DNA of 64,000 nt, taken from the NCBI GenBank assembly GCA_963556255.1, contig OY744611.1:3307730-3371729 (forward strand), read 5' to 3'. Below, piece after piece: positions 14,258 through 25,360 of the stretch. Both the position numbers and the translations under genes were made by a program. The stretch is from Allolobophora icterica. Taxonomy: Eukaryota; Annelida; Clitellata; Crassiclitellata; Lumbricidae. A model generated the notes under the pieces. The model had not been told where the DNA came from. It did not search any database and saw nothing but the letters and a program-made list of their open reading frames with translations. Each line of letters opens with the position of its first letter. The first letter of the stretch is position 1.

Positions 14258-14560
14258 CACGCATATGACGAACTAATTGATTAAAAACGAAACGCCAGAC
14301 AAGCATTTGTTAATTAGTTAGGTAGTCCTGCCTGTGCACAGAAAGGATAGACAGTAGGCCTATAAATGTACGGATAGGGGTACTGCATGTGGATTTAGAA
14401 AGACTGTTCACATCTTGTTTTTTGCAGAGTGGCGGCTTTACTGGGGCCGATGGTCAGTGTTTCCAAACCTGTAGAGTGATTGACTGCCTGGCTTGGGAAT
14501 CCGGTGGTTCCAAATGAGGGTCTCCATCATTCCTCTGTACGGAAGTTTCAGTTTTCACAA
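14258..14560 (+). repeat. Dispersed repeat family, second half (copy 1)
   Basis: Contains CGCCAGACAAGCATTTGTTA, TTAGGTAGTCC and TTACTGGGGCCGATGGTCAG, which recur at 30,980-31,018 plus 35,232-35,460, and partly at 16,910. This copy is uninterrupted where copy 2 carries the 31,019-35,231 insertion, so it serves as an empty-site reference. Confidence 0.75.
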
Positions 14561-15763
14561 CCCTATTCCGGGCTTGTATGATGTATCTAGGCCATATGTA
14601 GTTCGCGTCAAGTGCACATCTCGAGGCCAAGATGACTTTTTAGTCAGTATCAATGCATGAGGAAACGCAATGTGATCAGGTCACCGTAAGCTAACGCAAT
14701 GGAGTCGGTTGGAAAAACAGCAGATTATTTAAAAGTTATTTTGTCTGAGCAGAGTAAACACTGAGCCAGTGTCCTTGTGCGTTGTTCTTAGGGTGAACTG
14801 ATGAATCGATCAAATTTTTATCTATCCGTAATTTTTATGTCATGTGGCTTAAAAGCAAACATCCTTCACGATAAAGTTGTCTGCAATTTACGATTAATGA
14901 CAGAATTATCAAATATTTGCTGTTGATTACAGAGATAAGTAAATAGTGAACACTGAGTGGATATTATCTGTCTGAGTTTGTCTTACCCAATATTTATGTG
15001 CAATGTTCATGAGCTGAACTGATGAATCTGTCAAATTTTTATATAGGCCTATCCATAATTTATATCCTGCGGAATAAAGACAAATTTCCTTCACGTATCG
15101 TGCTTGCAATTTACCGAACTCAATTAATAACAGCATTATCAACTACTTGTTGTACACTTATAAATTCAAGTAGATAGTAGATAAATAAATTATCAGTCTA
15201 GTACTAGCTGGCTAAGTTGCGTTTAATTCAACTTAAGTTCTCAAAACTCATCGTCAGCACTAAACAGTTTTAACAGGTTTTCGGAGGTAAGCTTAAAATA
15301 CAATAAATCTATCGCATCGTCAATATACGTTGATAGTAAATAGCAGAGATGTACTATTTGGTACTTGCACTTGTACTCGAGTACAACTCGAGTACAGTTT
15401 TTAAGTACGTGTACTCGTGCTTGTACTTGAGACCAAAGAACTTGTATTCGTACTCGTACTTTTTATCTAAGTAATCGGAAACAAATGACAGTTGACAAAC
15501 TGCATGAACCACGGCAGAGTTTAGAGTATTGAATGTGTCTGCATATAAAGCTCCTGTTGAACGTGTTTTTAGCTTTTGGGGTTTAATACTAAAACCTCAT
15601 CGATCGATTTTGAGTGACAATATGGTCACATTGCTTATATTTCTCAAAAGCAATTCTAAATGAATGCATGTGGCAATACACCATTTAGTTTCTTAAAGAA
15701 ATAAATTTATCTTCCAGCAGCCATGTGCACTTGTATTATAGCCCAAGTACTTGTACTCGTACT
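14561..15763. other. No recognisable gene; ACTTGTACTCG-rich patch
   Basis: Two related segments (about 14,870-14,960 and 15,050-15,140) resemble each other loosely. About 15,360-15,470 is a low-complexity series of ACTTGTACTCGAGTAC-like words that reappears at 15,745 and 57,020. Probably transposon ends; not classified. Confidence 0.45.
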
Positions 15764-15859
15764 TGTGCTTGCGGCTTCTATGACTTTTCGCCCCCGGAAG
15801 ATTCGCTCCCCACGTATATCGATTATCAATGGCCACAAAAGTAATACGAGCGCTTCTAG

Positions 15860-16115
15860 CGTTAGTTTTGCTTTCGTCGTTGATGCAGCTTCTGGTTTTA
15901 GCTATGTTTTCATCGTGGATCCAGCATCTAGTTTTAGTTATGCTTTCATCGTTGATCCAGCTACTACTCTTGCATGTAGTTATGTTTTCATCATTGATCC
16001 AGCTTCTAGTCTTAGTTATATTTTCATCGTTTATTCTAGCTTCTAGTTTTAGTTATGTTTTCGTCGTTGATCCAGCTTCTAGTCTTAGTTATATTTGCGT
16101 CGTCGATCCAGCTTC
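15860..16115 (+). repeat. 36-bp minisatellite
   Basis: About seven imperfect units of a TTAGTTATGTTTTCATCGTT-type repeat. Two frames stay open and give repetitive FSYVFIVDPA peptides. This is a by-product of the 36-nt period, not evidence of a protein. Confidence 0.85.
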
Positions 16116-16369
16116 GAAAGGTGAAATCGAAGCTTCCAGCAAAGTTGTGGCACTTCTCTTCTAACATTCACCGGTTCATTGAATGTTTGAGAAGGCAACA
16201 AGGTTTGCACAATTCTGGTGTTGTCCAACTAATTGCAGGAGATCAGATAGTTGCAGGAAATAAGAAGTGTGCGGCTATTTCAAAGAGGATAAAAGCGATT
16301 GATGGTGATGTTAACATTCGCAGCAATATTGAATATTTACAAGGTATTGCCTACAACTTCGAGTTCTAG
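16116..16369 (+). pseudogene. Mutator-like transposase C-terminal fragment
   Basis: The plus-strand frame has the order LWHFSSNIHRFIECLRRQQG, then VVQLIAGDQI, then YLQGIAYNFEF and stop. This pattern is one I associate with the C-terminus of FLYWCH-type Mutator-like transposases. No catalytic region precedes it. Its position inside inverted repeats with a 9-bp duplication supports the assignment. Confidence 0.55.
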
Positions 16370-16904
16370 GCAACTGAAATGACTTTTGATTATAGACAAT
16401 AAACTTCACTTAGATTTACTTAGATATAACTTAAATACACACATTAAACTCCCTCTGCAATTCTTCAAAATGTTTGGCGCTTCATTTCTATAAGACTAGA
16501 CAATCTAGAATCTGTAATAACTGAGGCCAAAACTTCCGAGGGCAGAACTTCCGGAAGAAGGGGGGGGCAAATGTGGGAAGCGAATCTTCCGGGGGCGATT
16601 CTTCCGTGGACGAAATTATCGTATCCAGTGCTTGAGACCTCAGTACTTGTAGCATTTTTGGTGAATAATTATTGAATAATTATTATAACCATCATGAACC
16701 AATCTTCATTCTAGCCGCTGCAATCTTAAAGAGTGCAAGATTGTAAGTAATGCTCTCTGTGACGACTCTAATCTCAGAGAGCTTAGTACAGCAATGTGTA
16801 CACACGTTCACTTGTTCATCAATCCAACGTATAGGTAATTTCAAATAATAGCATTGAGTAGTAAGACACATTCATTGTCAAATTTGACGAAGTATATTAT
16901 TCTT

Positions 16905-17000
16905 TATTGGGGCCGATGGTTTGTCTTTCTAATCCTGTGCTAATCCATTGACCGCCTGATTGACAACCAGTCCAAGCTAACTGAAGCAAGCTTGTAACCA
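16905..17000 (+). repeat. Dispersed repeat family fragment (copy 3)
   Basis: A short stretch with TTGGGGCCGATGG and ATTGACCGCCTGATTGAC, matching 14,440-14,500 and 35,370-35,430. Confidence 0.6.
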
Positions 17001-17044
17001 TTGTTAATTAATAGAGCTTTCTGATGAAATGTCTAGATATATAC

Positions 17045-18446
17045 ATATATGGGTCATTATCCGAAATGTTACAAATTTCGTCTCCGAAAAAAAAAAATTT
17101 TTCCCCCAAAATTGGTTGCAAGTGTTTTTATTGGTTACGTACATAGTTAAATTTAACTAATTTGAAAGAAATCCACTATATTTTTAATCATAAGTTAATT
17201 TTTTTTATAGAATCTATAAAGTCAAAATTCCTTTTTTTCATTAAAATCCGGCCTTATTGTGTAATCATATTTCATCACAGAGACCTGAAATATTCCTCTG
17301 GTACTTATAAAATGGCAATTTCCTAAAAGTAGATGATACCAGCATTAAGTAGGAATACAACAGGCCTTTCCTTCACATAATATATTAGTCTGGTGTCAAG
17401 AAATTAAGAAATTTTTCGAAATTATTCAAAAAAAAAATATTATTTTTAGCTGCAGAAAAAAATCTGTGCAGCATTACCTATAACTGTATGTTATATGCAT
17501 TAGATACAAGTTGAACAACATTTTAAGAGTTGCTAGTAAATTCTAATTACATGCAATTTATTCTTATATCAAATAATTCACAAAAAATACATGTAATTCA
17601 CTCTTAGCAATGCGTCATTACCATCCATGGCAAGATGCGACTGTCATGAGAAAATAGCAGAAATCTGATATATTCGGATGGTAATGATGAAAAACAACCG
17701 CTTGATGGTAATGATAAAATGATGAAATTTATGTCAGCCGTCAAATATTTTCACTTGAATTACTTCATCAGATAAGTAATTTAAATCAGTTCAACAAAAG
17801 CGGTAAATAAAATAAGTTGTCAATGTTATAGTCTACCTAAACCAGGAAATACAACACGAGATGGTAATGAAACAGAAATTTACTTTTTTTGTAATTTGGA
17901 ACACACAAACTTAAATTGAAAATAAAACATTATGAATTTCAACATAAATCTCTGTGATTCCATTAATAGTTGACAATATCTTGTTCATGCTGTTTTTCTT
18001 TTAGTAAGTAAGCACGTTCTCTAAAAGTTACAGGCTTCCCAAAAATTGGGATGGCTATGATGCTTATTTCTATGGACAAGTTTAAATAGGCTCTAAAAAA
18101 TAAATATTACGAAAATGAGTCTAAATGTTTCATTATTGCATATCCTGGCTACTAATTAATCAAAATAATATACCTTTGTTACAGGTTGTAATGGAATAAA
18201 TTTGCGTAAAAGTTGAATTTAATGCATTGTACACCGTCTCGGACAGTGGATGGTAATGATATTTTGTATACATTTAGTAATTTATTTCTAAATTTCCAAA
18301 ATCAAGCAGCTAAAACAATGATGGGAAATGCTAATCTGCTCATTCTTTGAAGGATAGGCAAAAAAATTTTGAAGAAATTATCGAAAAAACTCAAAAAACC
18401 AGCATGGGACATCAATTCTGCACTTTTCGGATAATGACCCATATAT
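17045..18446. mobile_element. 1.4-kb non-coding inverted-repeat element
   Basis: The body 17051-18440 begins GGGTCATTATCCGAAA and ends TTTCGGATAATGACCC, a perfect 16-bp TIR. ATATAT lies outside both ends. The interior has no ORF of note and contains scattered ATGGTAATGA words. Superfamily not assigned. Confidence 0.8.
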
Positions 18447-18599
18447 GTCTCTACCTACTCCGACCTAACCAGCATCTGATTAATATGAATCTATTATTAT
18501 TATTATTATCACCTAGCTAACCACCGTCGTTGAAACAGATAGATGAAAGTATCTCACGAAACCAAGGTATCACTTCAATAGGAACAGTCCACCCAAGAC

Positions 18600-19680
18600 T
18601 AGTTCAGTGAGTCATAGCCCGAACTTACCTTTATTTAGCTCGAAACTCTTCACCTTTTGCTGATCTAATAAAGGATCAGTTCGACTTCAGATCCTCATGT
18701 TCAACTACAGCTGCAATAATTGTCTTTTTGCAACAGATCTCTGATAGACATACAGAGAATGAATATGTAGCAAATATCTCGACTGATTTTTCAAAGGCTT
18801 TTGATACTGTTAGGCATTATTCCCTATGCATGAACTCAGCCAGAGCGATATTCCAGACCAAATTTACAACTGATTTTATCATTATCTCATGAATTTTGGG
18901 TCATATCATATCACTAGACATCATGGGAATTCCTCAATACCACTGTATTATTGACCCCAGTGTTATTCAAGGTTCAGCTGTTAGCCCAATCTTATTTGCG
19001 ACAAACTCGTTTGACCTACATTCAGTGCATGACGTTAATTATATGGATGAATTCGCTGATGACACTTGTCTCCTGATTGGCTCATCTCACATCTCCTCTG
19101 CTCGAGAAGAATCTACAAACATCTCTGATTGGGCAAAAATAATAATCTTCGCCTAAACCCTTCAAGAACAAAGGATATGATTATTTTTTTAAGAGGCGGG
19201 TAGGGCCTCTTATCCCCCAAATTATGCCATGGGCGGAACGAGTTTCCTCAATTAAAATCTTAGGAGTAACTATACTTTCCTATTTAAAGATGCATTCTTA
19301 TCGGCCTCATCTACACCCCTCTAAAGGCCTCTATGCTCTGAGAGTCCTTTCCATGGGCAATGCTACACGATATAGCAAGGGCAACCACATTTTCCTGTAT
19401 TATGTATGCCTCCCCTCATGGTGGGTTTACCTGAGTAAATGTGAAAAGAACACAGTCGATAGGATCTTAACGCGCATGCGCAAGATGGATTTCCTTCCTT
19501 TATCTATCCAGAAAGCAGACCATATCGCTAGGTTGGCTGACGCCCGGCTTTTAAAGCAATGCTCTCTAATCGACAACATGTTCTTTGCCCTTACTTCCCA
19601 GAAAGCCGACACACCCCTTATCTTTCTCGCCCTCGGGCTCATAGTTTTCCCTTCCAATTAAAAATGATAAAAGCTTTATA
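18600..19680 (+). pseudogene. LINE reverse transcriptase, heavily decayed
   Basis: Plus-strand frames keep the order of RT blocks: FDFRSSCSTTAA, then STDFSKAFDTVRH (palm motif with catalytic aspartate), VIQGSAVSPILF, then YMDEFADDTCLL (FADD in place of YADD) and LRLNPSRTKDM. Stops and frameshifts occur throughout. It resembles Jockey/CR1-type non-LTR retrotransposons. No 3' tail was resolved. Confidence 0.7.
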
Positions 19681-19759
19681 TCGAGCGTCTTATATCATAA
19701 CTTGTACTAGTTTTGAAATGAGTGAGATACAGCTGATAGATTTCTATTCATAATTTACT

Positions 19760-20900
19760 TATCTATGATTGTTACCAATTGCGTTGTGTCAAGTGGTTAA
19801 AAGAATAAACGAATGTTTGATCTAAACTGATTGACGTCTGTTAGTTGATAGTTTGGTTGATGAGGCTCCTTTCTTTGGATGACCGTTTCTATGTTGAATA
19901 TCTTCTCAATAGCTTTAGAATACGAATCGTTTCTCTCTTGAAGAAGATGATAGTTCAACGCACCATACAATGTCAGAGTGCATTACAGAAAGTACTTGTA
20001 GAATTGTATCACTAAAACTACACTATTGTAGTCTTATTGGAAGCGTTAGCTAGATTTTTATAAGGGTTGGTGAGGGAAAAGCAGTGATGCAGGGTCGGAC
20101 TGGCTTGCAAAAGAGGCCCTGGAAATTTGGTTATGGGCGGCCCACATAATCGACCGCCGAAGGCACGAAACCTTTCAGGATGAGGTTCCTGGGTGGTGCC
20201 TGCCAATGTTTTTTGTAACATTTAGCATGAAATGGAGGACATTTTTAGTTATTAAATGGGCCAAATGACACAATATCGTCAAATGAATTTTAAACGATTA
20301 AGAATTAACACATATGCTTTTTAATTTGTGATTTGTCGTAAATTCGTAATTATGTTTGGAACAAACTGTTAGGGCCTACATTATGGAGCAGGGGCGCCCG
20401 CAGCGTGACGCTCTGGACGCACGTGCGTCCACTCAATGAATCAAATCCACACAAGGAATAGGCATCGCATCGTTCTGCAGCTTTCGCTTTAATAAGTTTC
20501 TTATCAATTTTATGAATCAAGATTCTATCCTCTCCTGCCATATAACCCCTTAGACTTTCTCTCAGAGCAACTTGGGAAGCACAGTTAATAAAAGTAAGCA
20601 CTAATCACATATAAGTAGATTAACAGTAAACACGTGCAAGAATAATTAAATATACAGAATTTTGCAGATGCATGCCCATTGAATAGCAGGGTGCGTGAAA
20701 CTTTCAGTCACTTGTGCAACCCATAAATATTCTCAAATTTAGATGAAATTGCACCTGAATTATTTTTTGTATAATGGACTCAATTGGCACCTTCTAATAT
20801 TAAGATATTGAAACTTTATTTTTTGCCATGTAGTCGTGGACCACACTAATGTATATATGTATGCATGTATGTATGCATGTATGTATTATGTGTGCATTTA
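19760..20900. other. No gene; fragments of transposon ends
   Basis: Near 20,090 GCAGGGTCGGACTGGC resembles a hAT end. About 20,386-20,481 (CAGGGGCGCCCGCAGCG, then GGACGCACGTGCGTCC and AATCAAATCCACACAAGG) recurs at 27,237-27,320. No partner ends were found. Confidence 0.5.
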
Positions 20901-21227
20901 TATGTGCATTAGACGATAGGAGTGGCATCGACTATAAATAAGACTGACTTCTTTGTTCTGGAGCTCCGTTGAATGACCGCCTGAGGTCGAGGTAAAGATA
21001 TTTCGTTGTTTACGCAAGTCGAATATGATTGTTGACAAGTAGTCTGTGTGCCTGTCGGGTTTCTCGAGCCTACGATGATGACTGTTCGTGACGAGCCTTC
21101 TGGGCCGATTGAAGTGTCTTCTTTCATCTGTATGGTATAATCGCATTTTCACTATATTAAACCCTAATTTTATTGAACTCTTGCATTCCTTTCTGTATCG
21201 AGAATCATTACCTAGCAACATGCTACA

Positions 21228-21292
21228 ATGCATGCATTTATGTATGCATGTATACGTGTATGTATGCATATATGTATGCATATAATTATGTA

Positions 21293-21328
<36 letters not shown>

Positions 21329-21450
21329 TGTGTGCAAGCATGTATATATGCGTGTGTGTGTGCAAGCATGTATGTATGCAACTATGCATATATGTAATGT
21401 ATACAATACTATACATGTATTTATATATATATGCATGTACACGTGTACAG
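21228..21450. repeat. (ATGT)n/(TA)n microsatellite region
   Basis: Imperfect ATGT, GCAT and TA repeats. Two unrelated frames on each strand stay open because of the repeat. Confidence 0.9.
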
Positions 21451-21690
21451 GGGCGTTTATCCCCCCTAAGTCATTGGAGCAACTCCCATCCCCCCTTGCC
21501 TTCCCCTTCCCAGGTCTTCCACCCTCGTTAATGATGCATACGTTCACTGACACATCTCCAACCCACCCCCATATGCTTTGGATGGAGCATTTGCTCCAAG
21601 GTTTCTATGATGTAGACGCCCGTGAACATGTATGCATGTATGTATGTATGTATGCATGCATGTATGTATAATATGTATGCGTGTATGTAT

Positions 21691-22875
21691 TAGGGTGGTC
21701 CTTAAAAATGAAAGTTGAAAATTTTGAAATCTTACCCCTTAATATTGTTGCATGTGTTAAGAAAATAACATACAATTTTTTAGGACTGATCGGATGTTTT
21801 AAACAGGTGCCACAAGATGCTAGAACTCCGTAAGTAGGCTAGTTTTTGAATTTAAGTCAAATTAATCCAATTTGTTTTAAATTCAAAAACTACCGTTAGC
21901 ATTGCTTGTTTGCAAAAAAGTCAAGTACCTTGTAACAAATACTATTCTTAATAGGCATTTATCATACCAAGAAACTGTAGACTTCTTAATTGATTACATA
22001 TAGAAAGATTTAAAAAAATTTTGTGCTGTTTCACAATACGCAGTCTGCAGACAGATTTACAGCCAATAACTCATTGATCACTGCTACGATCGCAAGTTCT
22101 TAGTTATTGTCTGCTTCAGTGCATATGGATACTTTTGTTGATGTTGCTTCACTAAATGCGGTATAGGAACAGTTTTAGGTCCTCATTCTTTGTAAGAACA
22201 CTATTGAATGTAGTGCACTCCACAGCACCATCATCACAGTTTTTCCGGTTCTACATATAGATCTTCCAAACACGGCTTTCAATACCTCTGCTCGTGAATA
22301 ACTTCTCTTCACAGCCTATAACAAGACACAATAACCATACGCATAAATACATGGCAACAAACGACGCATTAGCATGTGTTCCCTTTTGGGAACAGACATC
22401 GTTTGTGCCCAATGTTCCCAAAAGGGAACACTCGCAAACTCAGATCAGTATTCTTAGTAAGAAATTGGCAAGATCAAGCATTAAGTTAACTCAGTGCTCG
22501 AAATGGAAAATTTTACGAAACGGAACGCTAGTCAAAGATATGGGAGCATTCACGTTAATTTCATAGTATTTTCCACAATAAATTCATTTGACGAACCGGA
22601 ACGGAACGCTAATTCATTTTGACGAACCGGAACGGCGTTCCGGTGCGTTCCGGTCCATTTCGAGCACTGAGTTAACTATTTCAAGCAAAAGTTTAAGAAA
22701 AAGTAATTATAGTACCTTTGTGGTGAAATTATTTATTAATCTGGTGTCAGTTAGCAAAATGCGCCACGTTGTTCGACGAAACTACAGACCGGAAGTAGAC
22801 ATCGTTTGTGCCCAATGTTCCCAAAAGGGAACACTCGCAAACTTCAAGTTACTTTTGTTTTTTCGCACCACCCTA
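21691..22875. mobile_element. TAGGGTGGT-ended non-autonomous element
   Basis: Begins TAGGGTGGTCCTTAAAAATG and ends CGCACCACCCTA. The ends match those of the 12,345 element. ATGT-type microsatellite flanks both sides in inverted orientation, so the satellite may belong to the ends. No matching 8-bp duplication was found. Inside are two identical 47-bp direct repeats (22394-22440, 22797-22843) containing the palindrome GTTCCC...GGGAAC, and a hAT MITE. Confidence 0.65.
22484..22677. mobile_element. 178-bp hAT MITE with perfect 8-bp duplication
   Basis: The body 22492-22669 starts CAGTGCTCGAAATGG and ends CCATTTCGAGCACTG, flanked by AGTTAACT on both sides (22484-22491, 22670-22677). The interior repeats GACGAACCGGAACG words. 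Non-coding. Confidence 0.9.
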
Positions 22876-23099
22876 ACATACATGCATACATACAAACATA
22901 CATCAACGCGGAATTAATCAGATTGCGTCCACAGCTTCATCGTCTAACCATGAGTGCTGTGCAAATATGCCGATAACGCGCTGTGTGTTATCTCTTCCGT
23001 TGCCCTGGCAACGGCGAGCGATAGCAGATGCTGGTAAACAGTCCTGTTTGCTATGCCGAGGAAAGCATTACTTATGGTCCATATGATCCACTCTTACCA

Positions 23100-23275
23100 A
23101 TTTTATTTCATCACTCTTTCTTTCTGTCGATCCTTCCTTTCTCTCCCTTATTCCTCAGTCCTATCTTTCTGCTTTCTTTCGTATTTCCTTCCTTCATTCT
23201 TTCAATATAATTTCATTCGTTTCTTTTTTAATCATTCCTTTATTACTTTCCTTTCCTTCCTTTCCTCATAACTCC
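23100..23275. repeat. Pyrimidine-rich (TTCC/TTTC) tract
   Basis: About 170 bp almost entirely T and C on the plus strand; no gene. Confidence 0.8.
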
Positions 23276-23429
23276 TCTTCTTCTATAGCGTCCCTTCAAG
23301 ATGCCTATTCCTATAAACACATAAATACATATATAAGCACACACATACCTATAAGCACATATATTCACAAGCACACTAGCGCACCTACACATTCACACAA
23401 ACATTCACGCAGTCATTAACCGATAGTCA

Positions 23430-24062
23430 TTAACCGATCGTCATTATCTTAACTAGCTAACTACCGTTACCACATCGTATTTTACAAGTCAAGCGACGTC
23501 AACAGATCACTTTCGCTCCTCCGATAGCCACAAAAATGGCTATATAATTACAGCCATCGATCCAGCCATAACGAGCGCTTTAGCAAGAAGTTTGACCTAT
23601 TTAGCAAATTTCGCGACCTCGCTGTGCATGTGTAATTTCTTTGACATGAAAATGAGCTTGACCTATTTTGGCGACCAATGATAGCTTACGTTGCCTGACA
23701 ACGGCGAATCACCAAGCCCATGCCAATCTCTTGCTCTGGAAATCCAACAGGTCGCAGACAGACGCGTGGAGCCACTGTCTGTGCGACTGTGCGTCGCTCT
23801 GTCTATGCGTCTGTGAGTGTGTGTGTGAGAGATTTATGAAACATTGTGTTTCCGTATGTCGAAGATATGATACGATATACGACACGCCCGAAGAAATACA
23901 CGCACGCACAGGCACGCACACAGACGTCTCACGTGACCGATCTTCATTAACCGATCTTCATTATCATAACAGAACGTCATTACTGTTGCCACATCGTATT
24001 TTACAAGTACTTTCACGCGACGTCAACAGATCACAGTCGCTCATCCGATAACCACAAATAAT
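23430..24062. repeat. Direct repeat pair (about 110 bp, 490 bp apart)
   Basis: The segments 23,435-23,545 and 23,940-24,055 share TTAACCGATC, CCACATCGTATTTTACAAGT and GACGTCAACAGATCAC in the same order. They may be solo ends of a repeat unit; the intervening DNA is unremarkable. Confidence 0.6.
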
Positions 24063-24150
24063 GACGAATTAATTTGGTAATTGGGTAATTAATTAGGTAA
24101 TTGGGTAATTAGGTAATTGGGTAATTTGGTAATTAGGGTAATTGGGTAAT
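24062..24150. repeat. (GGGTAATT)n minisatellite
   Basis: About ten imperfect 8-bp units of TTGGGTAA/TTAGGTAA, followed by a CA-rich stretch to about 24,300. Confidence 0.9.
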
Positions 24151-24939
24151 TGTTCCAGAGGCCTACTTCCTTATCTAGTACACACACTTCAAACCAAACG
24201 CACACACACACATCAAACCAAATACATACACACGAACAAACATCAACCCAAATACACACACATACACACATCAAACTAAACATATTATACACACACACGT
24301 TTTTGAACTCTGCCTTACTCAGTCAAAATCTTTTATCAGAAATGGACTCTGCACTTTATACACATCTTATATTCCACAGAAGGGCTTTAAGAGGTGTTTA
24401 TCAAAAAAGACAATGGAACTCGACCCATGCTTGGCTACGCACACAACTTATAGGTCATGTTTAAGCAATCATTCCAACTAGAATATTATTACCAATTACC
24501 ATGCTAGCATCTTTCAAGTTTGCATATTCAGTTGGATTTAGAGTTTACATATAAAACTTAGGACTTCCAAGTTGCATGAGGGATTTCTACAGTAAAATGT
24601 CGACTTTTAGCGTGTGATAATGCACGATGTGTGAGCTTACAAGCTAAAATGACAACGGATATGTTACAAAGATGCGCAAGACATTGAAAACACGCATCTC
24701 TTGACGCCTAAGGACTGCTGGGAAGAGAGAGTTTATGTAGCAAAATTACAAGTTTTGAGAATGCAGAGACGCATATGAGGAGAGAAACGTATGTCTTTTG
24801 GGTGTGAGGAGAGCTAGCATAAAGGTTTGCACAGTAAAATGTGAGCATTCGAATTGCAGGAATGCATGCTATGACCATTTCTATACTAAAATTACAACTT
24901 TCTTCATTTCAACGAAATATATGTGCGCTGATTTGTCTG

Positions 24940-25360
24940 TTTTCATTCATTCATTCATTCATTCGAAGATTTATATAGCGCCTCTTCAAGGGAACTACTC
25001 AGAGGCGCTCCCGACACCAGCACGTTCATATAAGACAGTTTTAAGTTTTGCAAGAAATATGCCAGAGGTGACCCCAGGGCACATGCGGAGCTCTAAGGGA
25101 AGTCTATTCCAGACTACCGGGCCCACCACTGAAAAAGCTCGACTTTGCATAGTCGTGGAACGAGCAAATGGAACTAAAAGTACCCCTTTTCCCGCTGAGC
25201 GGAGGGAACGTCGGCCTTGGACACCTGAAACTGCGCAGCATAGCTCTCGCAGGTAAGCAGGGGCAGGGCCCTGACAACATCGCCATACTAAGGCAGCGAT
25301 CCTATATTCTATGCGTAAGCGCATAGGAAGCCAGTGAAGGACCTCCAGCATATATCTAGA
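24940..25360 (-). pseudogene. L2-like LINE 3' end with open RT C-terminus
   Basis: The minus-strand frame 24995-25351 is open for about 118 codons with L2 hallmarks: MLEVLHWLPMRLRI, then AYLRELC, then FSVVGPVVWNRLPLELR and LKTVLYERAG before the stop. The 3' tail reads GAGGCGCTATATAAATC followed by (GAAT)n. It is 5'-truncated, as is usual for LINEs, and relatively young because the frame is intact. Confidence 0.85.

Larger units (their letters stand above)
15764..16635 (+). mobile_element. Mutator-like element carrying a minisatellite and transposase tail
   Basis: The body 15773-16626 is flanked by TGTGCTTGC and AGTGCTTGA (7 of 9 identical). Inner inverted copies of a 25-bp motif sit at 15789-15813 and 16573-16597 (CGCCCCCGGAAGATTCGC and complement). 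The right end contains several ACTTCCG/TCTTCCG tandem units. It starts GG and ends CC like the elements at 11,130 and 35,750. The interior carries a 36-bp minisatellite followed by a transposase-like C-terminus. Confidence 0.65.

Noticed and set aside
15723..16164. Repeat proteins with VDPASSFSYVF units
   Set aside because: A 36-bp minisatellite keeps two frames open; the peptide differs by frame.
21683..22883. 8-bp target duplication for the second TAGGGTGGT element
   Set aside because: The flanks GTATGTAT and ACATACAT are complementary rather than identical, and both lie in ATGT satellite, so no duplication can be claimed.
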